Source: Snodgrassella alvi_G (lineage in GTDB: Bacteria > Pseudomonadota > Gammaproteobacteria > Burkholderiales > Neisseriaceae). From it: a stretch of 64,000 nt of DNA. The stretch spans positions 124,001 through 188,000 of the forward strand of contig CAMLCH010000001.1 of assembly GCA_946478525.1 (NCBI GenBank), given 5' to 3'. The notes under the pieces were generated by a model. That model had not been told where the DNA came from. It saw nothing but the letters and a program-made list of their open reading frames with translations, and searched no databases. A program made the position numbers and the translations under genes. Positions 8,900-18,149 of this stretch are shown in pieces (positions within the stretch are counted from its first letter, which is position 1; the number at the start of each line of letters is the position of its first letter).

Positions 8900-11575
8900 A
8901 TGTCTACCGAATTCCATGATCAAGATATCGATCCCGTAGAAACGCAAGAATGGTTGGACTCTCTTAGTTCAGTACTGAAAGAAGAGGGGCCCGAACGCGC
9001 ACACTTCCTGATGGAAAAATTGGTGCGGTATATTCGCCGCCGTGGTATTTATATGCCATTCAGTGCAACTACTGCTTACTTGAATACTATACCGGTAGGT
9101 AAAGAACAAAAATCTCCCGGTAATCATGAATTAGAACATCGCATTCGTTCGCTGGTGCGGTGGAATGCTGCTGCATTGGTATTAAATGCCAGCAAGAAAA
9201 ATCTTGAACTGGGTGGCCATATCGCCAGCTTCCAGTCCTGTGCAACCTTATATGATGTTGGTTTCAATCATTTCTGGCATGGTAAAACTGATACTCAGGA
9301 AGGCGATCTGGTATTCTTCCAGGGTCACAGCGCACCAGGCTTTTATGCCCGTGCTTATGTAGAAGGTCGTCTAACAGATGAACAGATGCAAAACTTCCGT
9401 CAGGAAGTTCATGGTTCAGGTCTGTCCTCTTATCCTCATCCTTGGTTGATGCCTGATTTCTGGCAGTTCCCGACGGTATCTATGGGTCTGGGTCCTTTAC
9501 AGGGTATTTATCAGGCGCGCCTGTTAAAATATCTGGAATCTCGTGGATTAGCTAAAACAGCCGGCCGTAAAGTATGGGTATTCTGTGGCGATGGCGAAAT
9601 GGATGAGCCAGAAAGTCAGGGTGCTATTGCATTGGCTGCCCGTGATGGTCTGGATAATCTGATTTTTGTTGTTAACTGTAACTTACAACGTTTGGATGGT
9701 CCGGTTCGTGGTAACGGTAAAATCATTCAGGAACTGGAAGGTAACTTCCGTGGTGCCGGCTGGAATGTGTTGAAAGTGATTTGGGGCAGCAAGTGGGATG
9801 CTCTGTTGGCACAAGATAAAGATAATTTGCTGAAACAACGCATGGAAGAATGTGTTGATGGCGATTATCAGATGTATAAATCTCAGAATGGCGCTTATGT
9901 ACGTGAACATTTCTTCAATTCACCTGAATTGAAAGCCATGGTAGCCAATATGTCCGATGATGAAATCTGGGCATTAAACCGTGGTGGACATGATCCGCAT
10001 AAAGTTTATGCTGCTTATTACGAAGCAGTTAACAATGCTAATGGCCGTCCTACTGTTATTCTAGCCAAAACTATTAAAGGTTATGGTATGGGTGCTTCTG
10101 GTGAAGCGCAAAATACCGCTCACCAGGCTAAGAAAATGGACTTAGCGTCTCTGAAACAATTCCGTGATCGTTTCCAGATTCCGGTAACCGATGAAGAGAT
10201 GGAGCACACATTACCATTCTTCCGTCTGCCTGAAGACAGTGAAGAAATGAAATACATGAAAGAGCGTCGTGCTCAATTGGGTGGCTTCCTGCCATACCGT
10301 CATCCTGATTCAGAACAGTTACCTATCCCGGCCCTAAGTGAATTTGCGCCACAGCTACAAGACAGTGGTGATCGTGAATTCTCAACCACCATGGCGTTTG
10401 TTCGTATTTTAAGTACTTTGCTGAAAGACAAAAATATTGGTAAACGCATTGTACCGATTGTGCCGGATGAAAGCCGTACTTTTGGTATGGAAGGTTTATT
10501 CCGTCAATATGGCATCTGGAATCCTAAAGGTCAGATTTACACTCCACAAGATCATGACCAATTGATGTTCTATAAAGAATCTAAAAACGGGCAAATTTTC
10601 CAGGAAGGTATTAATGAACCTGGTGCTATGAGTTCTTGGATTGCTGCTGCTACCAGCTATTCTAACAACGATTTTCCTTTGATTCCTTTCTATATCTACT
10701 ATTCTATGTTTGGCTTCCAGCGTATCGGCGATTTGGCTTGGGCTGCTGGTGACCAGCGTGCACGTGGCTTTATGCTGGGCGGTACTGCTGGTCGTACCAC
10801 ATTGAATGGTGAGGGTTTACAACATCAGGACGGTCATAGCCATGTACAAGCAGAGCTGATTCCGAACTGTATTTCTTACGATCCTGCCTTCTCTTACGAA
10901 GTAGCAGTAATTATTCACAACGGTATGCAGCGTATGTGGGTTGATCGTGAAGATGTATTCTTCTACATCACTCTGATGAACCAAAACTACAAACATCCAG
11001 CATTACCAAAACGTGATGGTATTGAACAGCAGATTCTTAAAGGTATGTATCTGTTAGAAGAAAGCGCTGCTGGTAAACTGAAAGTTCAGTTGATGGGTAG
11101 TGGTGTGATTCTGCAGGAAGTAATTGCCGCTGCCAAACTGCTGAAAGATGACTTTGACGTAGATGCCAACATTTGGAGCGTTACTTCATTTAATGAATTG
11201 TATCGTGATGGTATCAGTGTAGAACGTTATAACCGTTTGCATCCGACCGATACACAGAAAGTTCCTTATGTAACTGAGTTGTTATCTGATCAGGAAGGTC
11301 CGATTGTAGTTTCTACTGATTATGTCCGTCATTTCGCAGACCGTATTCGTGCATTTGTTCCACAAAAGAACTTTACTGTACTGGGTACCGATGGTTATGG
11401 TCGCAGCGATTCTCGTGATAATTTGCGCGAGTTTTTTGAAGTCAATCGTTATCATGTGGCTGTTGCTGCTCTTAATGGACTGGCTGAAGAAGGCAAAATC
11501 AGCAAGAAAGTAGTACAAGACGCCATTACAAAATATGGTATCAAAGCTGATGTAGATCCTAGCTGGACCCGCTAA
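8900..11575 (+). CDS. aceE: Pyruvate dehydrogenase E1 component
   Basis: Thiamine diphosphate-dependent decarboxylation of pyruvate and reductive acetylation of the E2 lipoyl group; cytosolic. The 891-aa product is close to the 887 of E. coli and is the homodimeric type. The ThDP motif is visible as GDGEMDEPES with the downstream NCN (NCNLQRLDGP), and DPAFSYE is also conserved. The start at 8900 (MSTEFHDQD) follows AGAGGA at 8887-8892. The frame is open 13 codons further but without a ribosome site. It is first in aceE-aceF-lpdA, with hairpins between the genes that may set subunit ratios. Confidence 0.97.
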   Translation: MSTEFHDQDIDPVETQEWLDSLSSVLKEEGPERAHFLMEKLVRYIRRRGIYMPFSATTAYLNTIPVGKEQKSPGNHELEHRIRSLVRWNAAALVLNASKKNLELGGHIASFQSCATLYDVGFNHFWHGKTDTQEGDLVFFQGHSAPGFYARAYVEGRLTDEQMQNFRQEVHGSGLSSYPHPWLMPDFWQFPTVSMGLGPLQGIYQARLLKYLESRGLAKTAGRKVWVFCGDGEMDEPESQGAIALAARDGLDNLIFVVNCNLQRLDGPVRGNGKIIQELEGNFRGAGWNVLKVIWGSKWDALLAQDKDNLLKQRMEECVDGDYQMYKSQNGAYVREHFFNSPELKAMVANMSDDEIWALNRGGHDPHKVYAAYYEAVNNANGRPTVILAKTIKGYGMGASGEAQNTAHQAKKMDLASLKQFRDRFQIPVTDEEMEHTLPFFRLPEDSEEMKYMKERRAQLGGFLPYRHPDSEQLPIPALSEFAPQLQDSGDREFSTTMAFVRILSTLLKDKNIGKRIVPIVPDESRTFGMEGLFRQYGIWNPKGQIYTPQDHDQLMFYKESKNGQIFQEGINEPGAMSSWIAAATSYSNNDFPLIPFYIYYSMFGFQRIGDLAWAAGDQRARGFMLGGTAGRTTLNGEGLQHQDGHSHVQAELIPNCISYDPAFSYEVAVIIHNGMQRMWVDREDVFFYITLMNQNYKHPALPKRDGIEQQILKGMYLLEESAAGKLKVQLMGSGVILQEVIAAAKLLKDDFDVDANIWSVTSFNELYRDGISVERYNRLHPTDTQKVPYVTELLSDQEGPIVVSTDYVRHFADRIRAFVPQKNFTVLGTDGYGRSDSRDNLREFFEVNRYHVAVAALNGLAEEGKISKKVVQDAITKYGIKADVDPSWTR

Positions 11576-11583
11576 TACAGTGG

Positions 11584-11612
11584 CTGTCTGAAAGTTTTAT
11601 GCTTTCAGACAG
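11584..11612 (+). terminator. Hairpin between aceE and aceF (uptake-sequence-like)
   Basis: A perfect 11-bp inverted repeat (11584-11594 and 11602-11612) lies 8 bp after the aceE stop. The first arm begins GGCTGTCTGAA, resembling neisserial DNA uptake sequences. The T-run after it is weak, so it may be a partial terminator or a 3' mRNA stabiliser. Confidence 0.6.
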
Positions 11613-11682
11613 TTCTATCAGTTGCAAATGCCAATAATTGTCAGACGCAGGTTTTCTCCTGTTGTCGTCAAAGGACATAATT

Positions 11683-13044
11683 ATGAGTCAGATAGTTGAA
11701 ATAAAAGTGCCAGATATCGGTAGTTATTCCGATGTTGATGTAATTGAAGTGGCAGTCAAAGTGGGTGATACCGTTGCAGTGGATGATACCCTGATCACTC
11801 TTGAAACAGACAAAGCCACTATGGATGTACCAGCTGATAAAGCTGGTGTTGTTAAAGAAGTATTGGTTAAAGTCGGTGATAAAGTTTCTGAAGGTAGCGC
11901 AATTGTGAAGGTTGAAGAAACCAGCGCAGCCGCGCCGGCACCTGCTGCAGCAAAACCAGAGGTAACTCAGGCTGCGGCACCAGCAGCCGTATCTACTGTT
12001 GCCGATAAACAAGCTAATGAAATTAAAGCTCAGGTAGCTGCTATACCAAATTCTGCTAATAATGATTTACGTGCTGAGATTAAGAGCCACGTTCCTCAGG
12101 CATTTGGTAGTTCTGTGATTGATGAAGCGAGCTTTCAAAAAGCACATGCTAGTCCATCGGTGCGCAAACTGGCGCGTGAACTGGGTGTAGATTTAGGTCG
12201 TGTTAACGGTAAAGGTCCTAAAGGGCGTATTACTCCAGATGATTTGCGTAACTTTGTAAAAGCAGCTATGCAGCAACTGGAAAAAGGCAGTACTGGTTCT
12301 TTGGGCGGAGGCTTGGATTTATTGCCATGGCCACAAGTTGACTTCAGCAAATTCGGTGAAATTGAAGTTAAAGAATTATCACGCATCAAGAAAATTTCCG
12401 GTAAAAATCTTGCTCGTAACTGGGTAATGATTCCGCATGTCACTTTCCAAGAAGATGCGGATATGACAGAGCTGGAAGCATTCCGCAAACAATTGAACAA
12501 AGAGTGGGAACGTGCAGGTATTAAAGTTTCTCCTTTGGCTTTTGTTATTCTGGCTTGTGTTAAAGCATTGCAGGAATTCCCGGAATTCAATTCTTCATTG
12601 GATGGCGAGAATCTGATACTGAAGAAATACATCAATATCGGATTTGCTGCAGATACACCAAATGGTTTGGTTGTGCCGGTGATTAAAAACGCTGATCAGA
12701 AAGGCCTGAAAGAAATTTCAATTGAACTGGCTGAAATGAGTAAGCGTGCTCGCGAAGGCAAGCTGAAACCACAAGAAATGCAAGGTGCTTCATTCACCAT
12801 TTCCTCTTTGGGTGGAATTGGCGGTAGTGGATTTACCCCGATTGTGAATGCTCCAGAAGTTGCTATTCTGGGCGTATGTAAGTCACAAATCAAACCTAGC
12901 TGGAATGGTAAAGAATTTGAACCTCGTTTGATGTGTCCATTATCTTTATCTTTGGATCATCGTGTGATTGATGGTGCAGCAGGTATGCGCTTCTTAGTGT
13001 TCATCAGTAAATTGTTAGCAGACTTCCGTCGCGTATCTCTGTAA
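11683..13044 (+). CDS. aceF: Dihydrolipoamide acetyltransferase (pyruvate dehydrogenase E2)
   Basis: Core of the pyruvate dehydrogenase complex; transfers the acetyl group from lipoate to CoA. The 453-aa product has one lipoyl domain (1-77, Lys44 in ETDKATMDVP), an Ala/Pro-rich swinging linker (80-105), a peripheral subunit-binding domain (156-193, ASPSVRKLARELG), and the catalytic domain from about 220 with the DHRVIDGAAG active-site motif near the C-terminus. E. coli E2 has three lipoyl domains; here there is one, and lpdA carries another. The start at 11683 has AAGGA 7 nt upstream. Confidence 0.97.
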   Translation: MSQIVEIKVPDIGSYSDVDVIEVAVKVGDTVAVDDTLITLETDKATMDVPADKAGVVKEVLVKVGDKVSEGSAIVKVEETSAAAPAPAAAKPEVTQAAAPAAVSTVADKQANEIKAQVAAIPNSANNDLRAEIKSHVPQAFGSSVIDEASFQKAHASPSVRKLARELGVDLGRVNGKGPKGRITPDDLRNFVKAAMQQLEKGSTGSLGGGLDLLPWPQVDFSKFGEIEVKELSRIKKISGKNLARNWVMIPHVTFQEDADMTELEAFRKQLNKEWERAGIKVSPLAFVILACVKALQEFPEFNSSLDGENLILKKYINIGFAADTPNGLVVPVIKNADQKGLKEISIELAEMSKRAREGKLKPQEMQGASFTISSLGGIGGSGFTPIVNAPEVAILGVCKSQIKPSWNGKEFEPRLMCPLSLSLDHRVIDGAAGMRFLVFISKLLADFRRVSL

Positions 13045-13055
13045 GTTTTAAGTAG

Positions 13056-13091
13056 AGGCTGCTTGAGTAAAAAGCTTCATTCAGGCAGCCT
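13056..13091 (+). terminator. Hairpin between aceF and lpdA containing an uptake-sequence 12-mer
   Basis: An 11-bp stem with one wobble pair (13056-13066 and 13081-13091) and a 14-nt loop, just after the aceF stop. The second arm read on the minus strand is AGGCTGCCTGAA (13091-13080), identical to the AG-simDUS dialect described for Simonsiella. There is no T-run, so complete termination is unlikely. Confidence 0.6.
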
Positions 13092-13153
13092 GTGTACGTG
13101 AAATGCAGATCATACTGCTGTATTCAATGTAGCAGCAGACAAAGGTTTAAACC

Positions 13154-14911
13154 ATGAGTTTAATTGAATTAAAAGTACCGGATATTGGCAATTATCAAAA
13201 TGTCGATATTATCGCCGTAGAAATCAAGCCGGGCGATACTGTGGCCGTAGATGATACTCTGATCACTCTGGAAACAGATAAGGCAACAATGGATGTGCCA
13301 GCCGAAACAGCTGGTGTGATTAAAGAAGTTAAAGTCAAAGTTGGTGACAAGATTTCTGAAGGTGGCGTAATCGCGGTTATTGAGGCCAGTGATGCTAAAG
13401 CTGCCGCTGCACCAGCAGCACCTACTGAACCACAAAGTGCTCCAGCTCCACAAGCTGCCAGCTATAGTGGAAGCAGCGATGCTGAATATGATGTGATTGT
13501 ATTAGGCGGTGGCCCTGGTGGTTACTCTGCTGCATTTGCGGCAGCTGATGAAGGCTTAAAAGTAGCTATTGTGGAACGCTATGCGACTTTAGGTGGTGTA
13601 TGTCTGAATGTAGGCTGCATTCCTTCTAAAGCATTGTTGCACAATGCTGCCGTGATTGATGAAGTTAAAGAACTTAAAGCCAACGGGATAGAATTTGCAG
13701 CGCCGAAAATTGATATTGACCAGTTGCGTGCTTACAAAGAAAAAGTTGTAGCGCGTATGACCTCTGGTTTGGCTGGTATGGCCAAAACCCGTAAGGTGGA
13801 TATTATCCGCGGTAATGGTCGCTATATCGATCCTCATCATATTGAGGTTAAATTAACGACTGGTGAAGGACGTACTGAAACCGGTGAAACCAAAACATTA
13901 GCTTTCAAAAATACTATTATTGCTGCTGGTAGCCGTGTGGTCAATCTGCCATTTATTCCTGAAGATCCTCGTATTGTGGATTCTACTGGAGCGCTGGAGC
14001 TTAAATCAGTTCCAGAAAAAATGCTGATTATTGGTGGTGGTATTATTGGTCTGGAAATGGGTACTGTTTACAGTACATTAGGTGCTCGTCTGGATGTAGT
14101 AGAAATGATGGACGGTCTGATGCAGGGTGCTGACCGTGATATGGTCAAAATCTGGCAAAAGAAAAATGAACATCGTTTCGATAATATCATGCTCAATACC
14201 AAAACTACGGCGGTTGAAGCTAAAGAAGATGGTATTTATGTGACGTTTGAAGGTGCAAAAGCACCCGCAGAACCTCAGCGTTATGATCTGGTATTGGTTG
14301 CTGCCGGTCGTGCACCAAATGGCAAGTTAATTGGTGCTGAAAATGCTGGTGTAGCAGTAACTGATCGTGGTTTCATCAATGTAGACAAACAAATGCGTAC
14401 TAATGTTCCGCATATTTATGCCATTGGTGATATCGTTGGTCAGCCAATGCTGGCACATAAAGCGGTGCATGAGGCACATGTGGCAGCGGAAAACTGTGCC
14501 GGTCATAATGCTTATTTCGATGCCCGTGTGATTCCGGGTGTGGCCTATACTAATCCTGAAGTAGCTTGGGTTGGTGTAACCGAAGAACAAGCCAAAAAAG
14601 ACGGCACTAAGATTACCAAATCAGTGTTCCCTTGGGCTGCCTCTGGTCGCGCTGTGGCTAACGGTTGCAGCGAAGGTTCTACCAAATTGATTTTTGATGC
14701 TGAAACTGGCCTGATAATTGGTGGTGCTATTGTCGGACCAAGTGCCGGTGATATGATTGGTGAAATCTGTCTGGCGATTGAAATGGGTTGTGACGCAGTT
14801 GATATTGGCAGCACTATTCATCCACATCCTACTTTGGGTGAAACGATTGGTATGGCTGCTGAAGTCGCTACCGGAACATGTACTGATCTGCCACCGCAAC
14901 GTAAAAAATAA
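13154..14911 (+). CDS. lpdA: Dihydrolipoamide dehydrogenase with N-terminal lipoyl domain
   Basis: FAD enzyme that reoxidises dihydrolipoamide with NAD+ (E3 of the complex). The 585-aa product is about 110 residues longer than E. coli Lpd because of an N-terminal lipoyl domain (1-77, Lys43 in ETDKATMDVP) and an Ala/Pro linker (80-103), as in the neisserial P64k protein. The FAD-binding GGGPGGYSA starts at 118, the redox disulfide is Cys150/Cys155 in GGVCLNVGC, the NAD site contains GGGIIGLE, and the C-terminal catalytic HPHPTLGE is present. It is last in the aceE-aceF-lpdA cluster and is followed by a strong terminator. Confidence 0.97.
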   Translation: MSLIELKVPDIGNYQNVDIIAVEIKPGDTVAVDDTLITLETDKATMDVPAETAGVIKEVKVKVGDKISEGGVIAVIEASDAKAAAAPAAPTEPQSAPAPQAASYSGSSDAEYDVIVLGGGPGGYSAAFAAADEGLKVAIVERYATLGGVCLNVGCIPSKALLHNAAVIDEVKELKANGIEFAAPKIDIDQLRAYKEKVVARMTSGLAGMAKTRKVDIIRGNGRYIDPHHIEVKLTTGEGRTETGETKTLAFKNTIIAAGSRVVNLPFIPEDPRIVDSTGALELKSVPEKMLIIGGGIIGLEMGTVYSTLGARLDVVEMMDGLMQGADRDMVKIWQKKNEHRFDNIMLNTKTTAVEAKEDGIYVTFEGAKAPAEPQRYDLVLVAAGRAPNGKLIGAENAGVAVTDRGFINVDKQMRTNVPHIYAIGDIVGQPMLAHKAVHEAHVAAENCAGHNAYFDARVIPGVAYTNPEVAWVGVTEEQAKKDGTKITKSVFPWAASGRAVANGCSEGSTKLIFDAETGLIIGGAIVGPSAGDMIGEICLAIEMGCDAVDIGSTIHPHPTLGETIGMAAEVATGTCTDLPPQRKK

Positions 14912-14927
14912 GTTTACAACTTATACT

Positions 14928-14958
14928 AAGCTGTCTGAGAATTCAGGCAGCTTTTTTT
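14928..14958 (+). terminator. Intrinsic terminator after lpdA
   Basis: An 11-bp stem (14928-14938 and 14943-14953, one wobble) with a 4-nt loop, followed by seven Ts. The stem contains an uptake-sequence-like GCTGCCTGAA on the minus strand. Confidence 0.9.
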
Positions 14959-15171
14959 ATTTCTTTACACTTACAAAGGCTATTGCTTAAGTTGATCCTG
15001 TTTTATTGAACATCAGTTATTAATATTGAATCGAGGTATATGTATTATCGACATTCAATGTAAAAAGATTTCTCTTGTATCATTATTCCGCTATTATCAT
15101 TAGCAACTTTGTTTGTCAGCTTGATATTTATTAAGATATTTTTTTTATTAATTTTTCTGAGCACAGATGGC

Positions 15172-16302
15172 ATGAATTTAGATACAAAAAAATCTTTAAG
15201 CATTACTACATGGATTGTTGGCGGATTGGTGTTAATTTTATCCATTAGCTTATTCATCAGTCTTAAACCAATTCTGATGCCTTTTGCTGCTGCTGGAGTG
15301 CTGGCTTATATTCTGAATCCTTTGGTTGAAAAATTATGTCGCTATAAATTACCCAGAGCAGTTGCTGCTATGATGGTTATGTGTTTGGGTTTAAGCGTAA
15401 TGATTATTTTGTTACTGATTGTGGTACCGATGTTAATTAATCTGGTGGATAATATGTATGAAAAACTACCCGAAATAATTAACTGGATACATTTAACCTT
15501 TCTGCCTTGGTTAAATCAGACTTTCCATATCAATATTCGCTGGGATGCTGATTATATGATGCGTACCGTTACCCAATGGATTAAGTCTGAAGATGTCAAT
15601 ATTAAAGATACAGCTTCCAAAGTTTTACCGGTTGTCTGGCAGCAGGGTAGTAGTCTGATTGAATGGGTAACCAATTTAATGTTGTTACCTTTTCTGCTGT
15701 ATTATTTTTTACTGGATTGGAGTCGCTGGACGGTTGGTATTACCAATATGATCCCTCGCCGAATGTTACCAACCTATCAGCGTATTGTCGGTAATATGGA
15801 TACCATTCTGGGTCAATTCCTGCGTGGTGAATTATTGGTTATGATTATCATGGGTTTAGTTTATGGTCTTGGCCTGACATTAGTGGGATTACAATCTGGT
15901 TTTGCCATAGGTATGGTTGCTGGCCTACTGGTATTTATTCCGTATCTAGGTGCTTTTACCGGACTTTTACTGGCTACATTGGCTGCATTATTACAATTTC
16001 ATGGCTGGCCGGGATTATTGATGGTATGGGGTGTATTCGCGTTTGGTCAGTTTCTGGAAAGCTTTTTTGTCACGCCGAAGATTGTTGGCGATCGGATCGG
16101 ATTATCACCGTTCTGGGTTATTTTTTCTTTGATGGCTTTCGGACAGCTATTGGGATTTGTCGGTATGCTACTGGCTTTGCCACTGGCTGCAATCTGCATG
16201 GTACTGATCAAAGAGGGTACACAGGCTTATAAAAATAGTTCATATTTTCGCCAGCAGCCAGAAAATGCGATTCTTCAGGGAGACGAAGAAAATTCCATCT
16301 GA
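15172..16302 (+). CDS. AI-2E/PerM-family membrane protein
   Basis: A 376-aa inner-membrane protein with about seven to eight helices, starting with a hairpin of two helices (residues 10-50), a long amphipathic or extracytoplasmic stretch, then a helical bundle with GLVYGLGLTLVGLQSGFAIG and PKIVGDRIGLSPFWVI, characteristic of the AI-2E transporter (PerM/YdiK) family. Members include TqsA (autoinducer-2 export) and Na+/H+ antiporters, so the substrate is open; luxS elsewhere in this window makes AI-2 export conceivable but unproven. ATG at 15172 (MNLDTKK) gives the family-like N-terminus; a TTG at 15109 is an alternative. The ribosome site is weak. Confidence 0.85.
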   Translation: MNLDTKKSLSITTWIVGGLVLILSISLFISLKPILMPFAAAGVLAYILNPLVEKLCRYKLPRAVAAMMVMCLGLSVMIILLLIVVPMLINLVDNMYEKLPEIINWIHLTFLPWLNQTFHINIRWDADYMMRTVTQWIKSEDVNIKDTASKVLPVVWQQGSSLIEWVTNLMLLPFLLYYFLLDWSRWTVGITNMIPRRMLPTYQRIVGNMDTILGQFLRGELLVMIIMGLVYGLGLTLVGLQSGFAIGMVAGLLVFIPYLGAFTGLLLATLAALLQFHGWPGLLMVWGVFAFGQFLESFFVTPKIVGDRIGLSPFWVIFSLMAFGQLLGFVGMLLALPLAAICMVLIKEGTQAYKNSSYFRQQPENAILQGDEENSI

Positions 16303-16805
16303 TCGTGTTTCATCAGGATTAGATTATTTTGAAGGAATCTATTTTGTTTCGATATTGTTAAAAAATCAGTCAAAATTGCAGATCTTTTACGAGTAAATCG
16401 CATCTATTTTGCCTGATTGCTAGCAAACTTAACGTTTTTAAAAAACAGAATTGCAATTACAGTAATATATAGGTTAGTCATTGATAAATCAAAATTCCTG
16501 TAAAGAATGCTCATCGGCTTAGCACTCTAATCTGGTGTTTCAATTAAATTTAATAATGGATTGATTAAAAAGTTTGTCTTTGCTTATTTGATGAGTACAT
16601 AATCAAGTACCAGCAATGGGAAATACTGCGGCTAAATTTTAATACTCATCGTGGTATTTAAAATTCATAATGAATTTTTGTTTAGCAAAATCCAGCTCAT
16701 TTTTGCTGGTGCGAGTCAAAAAACAACACTGGTACTTGCATTTATAGTGTGAAGTATTTAAAATTCTGCGTTTCATGATTTGAATTTGTAAATTAGGAGA
16801 CATTG
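16303..16805. other. Intergenic region upstream of rpsT
   Basis: A 503 bp AT-rich gap with no supported gene. A small hairpin (CCAGC/GCTGG, about 16692-16709) precedes the likely rpsT promoter. A 69-codon minus-strand frame at 16639-16848 overlaps the promoter and the start of rpsT and is judged spurious. Confidence 0.5.
16736..16764 (+). promoter_or_regulatory. Putative promoter of rpsT
   Basis: TTGCAT, 17-bp spacer, TAAAAT. It would start transcription about 35 nt before the S20 start codon. The short leader and correct spacing make it plausible. Confidence 0.5.
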
Positions 16806-17072
16806 ATGGCCAATAGTGCACAATCTCGTAAACGTGCCCGTCAGGCATTGAAACAACGTGCCCATAATGCCAGCTTACGTACCGCTTTTCGTACCGCGGT
16901 AAAAAAAGTATTAAAAGCTGTTGAAGCAGGCGATAAAGCTGCTGCTCAGGCTACTTTTGTTGAAAGCGTAAAAGTTATTGATCGAATCGCCGATAAAGGT
17001 GTATTCCATAAAAATAAAGCAGCTCGTCATAAAAGCCGTTTATCTGCTAAGATCAAAGCAATGGCTGCATAA
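16806..17072 (+). CDS. rpsT: 30S ribosomal protein S20
   Basis: An 88-aa basic primary-binding protein of the 30S subunit. The N-terminus ANSAQSRKRARQ and the segment DRIADKGVFHKNKAARHKSR are diagnostic. ATG at 16806 is chosen over the TTG one codon earlier because of TAGGAGA ending 5 nt upstream. S20 is autoregulated in E. coli; no specific leader structure could be confirmed here. Confidence 0.97.
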   Translation: MANSAQSRKRARQALKQRAHNASLRTAFRTAVKKVLKAVEAGDKAAAQATFVESVKVIDRIADKGVFHKNKAARHKSRLSAKIKAMAA

Positions 17073-17101
17073 TTTTATTAACCTGCAATGAGAACATTCT
17101 C

Positions 17102-18055
17102 ATGATTGCGACCATCACAAGGCTGTTTCCGTTATGGGCAGCCTTATGTTCTATATACGCTTACTTTCAACCCGATCTTTTCGTTCCACTCAAACCTTAC
17201 ATTTCAGAAATGCTTATGCTCATCATGCTTTCGATGGGTATGACACTGAAAATTGATGATTTCACCCGTATATTTAAACGTCCTTTACCGATTGCTGCTG
17301 GTATCTTTCTGCATTATCTGATTATGCCTTTGGCTGCATGGGGTATTGCTAAAATGCTGAACATGCCTGCTGAGTTGCAGGCTGGTATGGTGCTGGTTGG
17401 ATGTGTGGCCAGTGGTACAGCATCCAATGTAATGGTGTTTTTATCTAAGGGTGATGTGGCATTGTCGGTAACTATTAGCGCATTGTCTACTGTAGTGGGT
17501 ATATTCGCGACACCAATATTAGCAAGAATGTATATTGCTGCAACTATAGATGTTCCAGTTGCTCACATGTTAAAAGAAATTGTTTTAATCGTGGCCCTAC
17601 CGATAGCATTGGGTATTACCATCAATTATTTTATTCCACAACAGGTGAAAAGGGTGATCCCGTGGTTACCATTGATCACCATGTGCATTATCATTGTGGT
17701 GCTTTCAACGGTGGTCTCACTGAGCAGCAATAAGATAACTTCTGAGACTTTTATCGTGATAATTGGTGTGATGCTGCACAATGGCATAGGACTTCTCGGA
17801 GGATATTGGGGAGGACGGTTATGTGGTTTTGATAAATCTGTTTGCCGTACATTAGCGTTAGAAGTAGGTATGCAGAATTCTGGTTTAGCAGCTGTATTAG
17901 GTACAAAATTCTTTACTCCGCTGGCGGCTTTACCGGGGGCCATATTTTCGTTGTGGCATAATATATCTGGTTCTTTTCTGGCTGGTTACTGGTCTGGTAA
18001 ACCGACAGGTACGATCAATGATCATGTTAAAAAAGAAGATGTTAGTTTACACTGA
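17102..18055 (+). CDS. BASS-family (bile acid:sodium symporter-like) transporter
   Basis: A 317-aa inner-membrane protein with about ten hydrophobic helices. The segments MLSMGMTLKIDDF, VGCVASGTASNVMVFLSKGDVALS and ALEVGMQNSGLA are the conserved core and Na+-site motifs of the BASS family. The overall form resembles PanS-like members, which carry ketopantoate or other organic anions, but the substrate cannot be assigned. It begins 29 bp after rpsT with ATG at 17102 and a poor ribosome site. It ends at a bidirectional terminator shared with the converging recX operon. Confidence 0.87.
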   Translation: MIATITRLFPLWAALCSIYAYFQPDLFVPLKPYISEMLMLIMLSMGMTLKIDDFTRIFKRPLPIAAGIFLHYLIMPLAAWGIAKMLNMPAELQAGMVLVGCVASGTASNVMVFLSKGDVALSVTISALSTVVGIFATPILARMYIAATIDVPVAHMLKEIVLIVALPIALGITINYFIPQQVKRVIPWLPLITMCIIIVVLSTVVSLSSNKITSETFIVIIGVMLHNGIGLLGGYWGGRLCGFDKSVCRTLALEVGMQNSGLAAVLGTKFFTPLAALPGAIFSLWHNISGSFLAGYWSGKPTGTINDHVKKEDVSLH

Positions 18056-18077
18056 GATTTGACCCAGAATACACAAT

Positions 18078-18108
18078 AAAAGCCCGAACAAATTTATTCG
18101 GGCTTTTT
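18078..18108. terminator. Bidirectional terminator between BASS transporter and recX
   Basis: A GC-rich hairpin (AGCCCGAA at 18081-18088, TTCGGGCT at 18097-18104) is flanked by A-rich sequence on the left and a T-run on the right. It lies between convergent genes and can stop transcription from both sides. Confidence 0.9.
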
Positions 18109-18149
18109 GTCATTATTAATGCAGTACGAATATTGATTAAATTTTCATA

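Noticed and set aside
16639..16848. 69-codon minus-strand frame
   Set aside because: Overlaps the likely rpsT promoter, ribosome site and start; no protein features.
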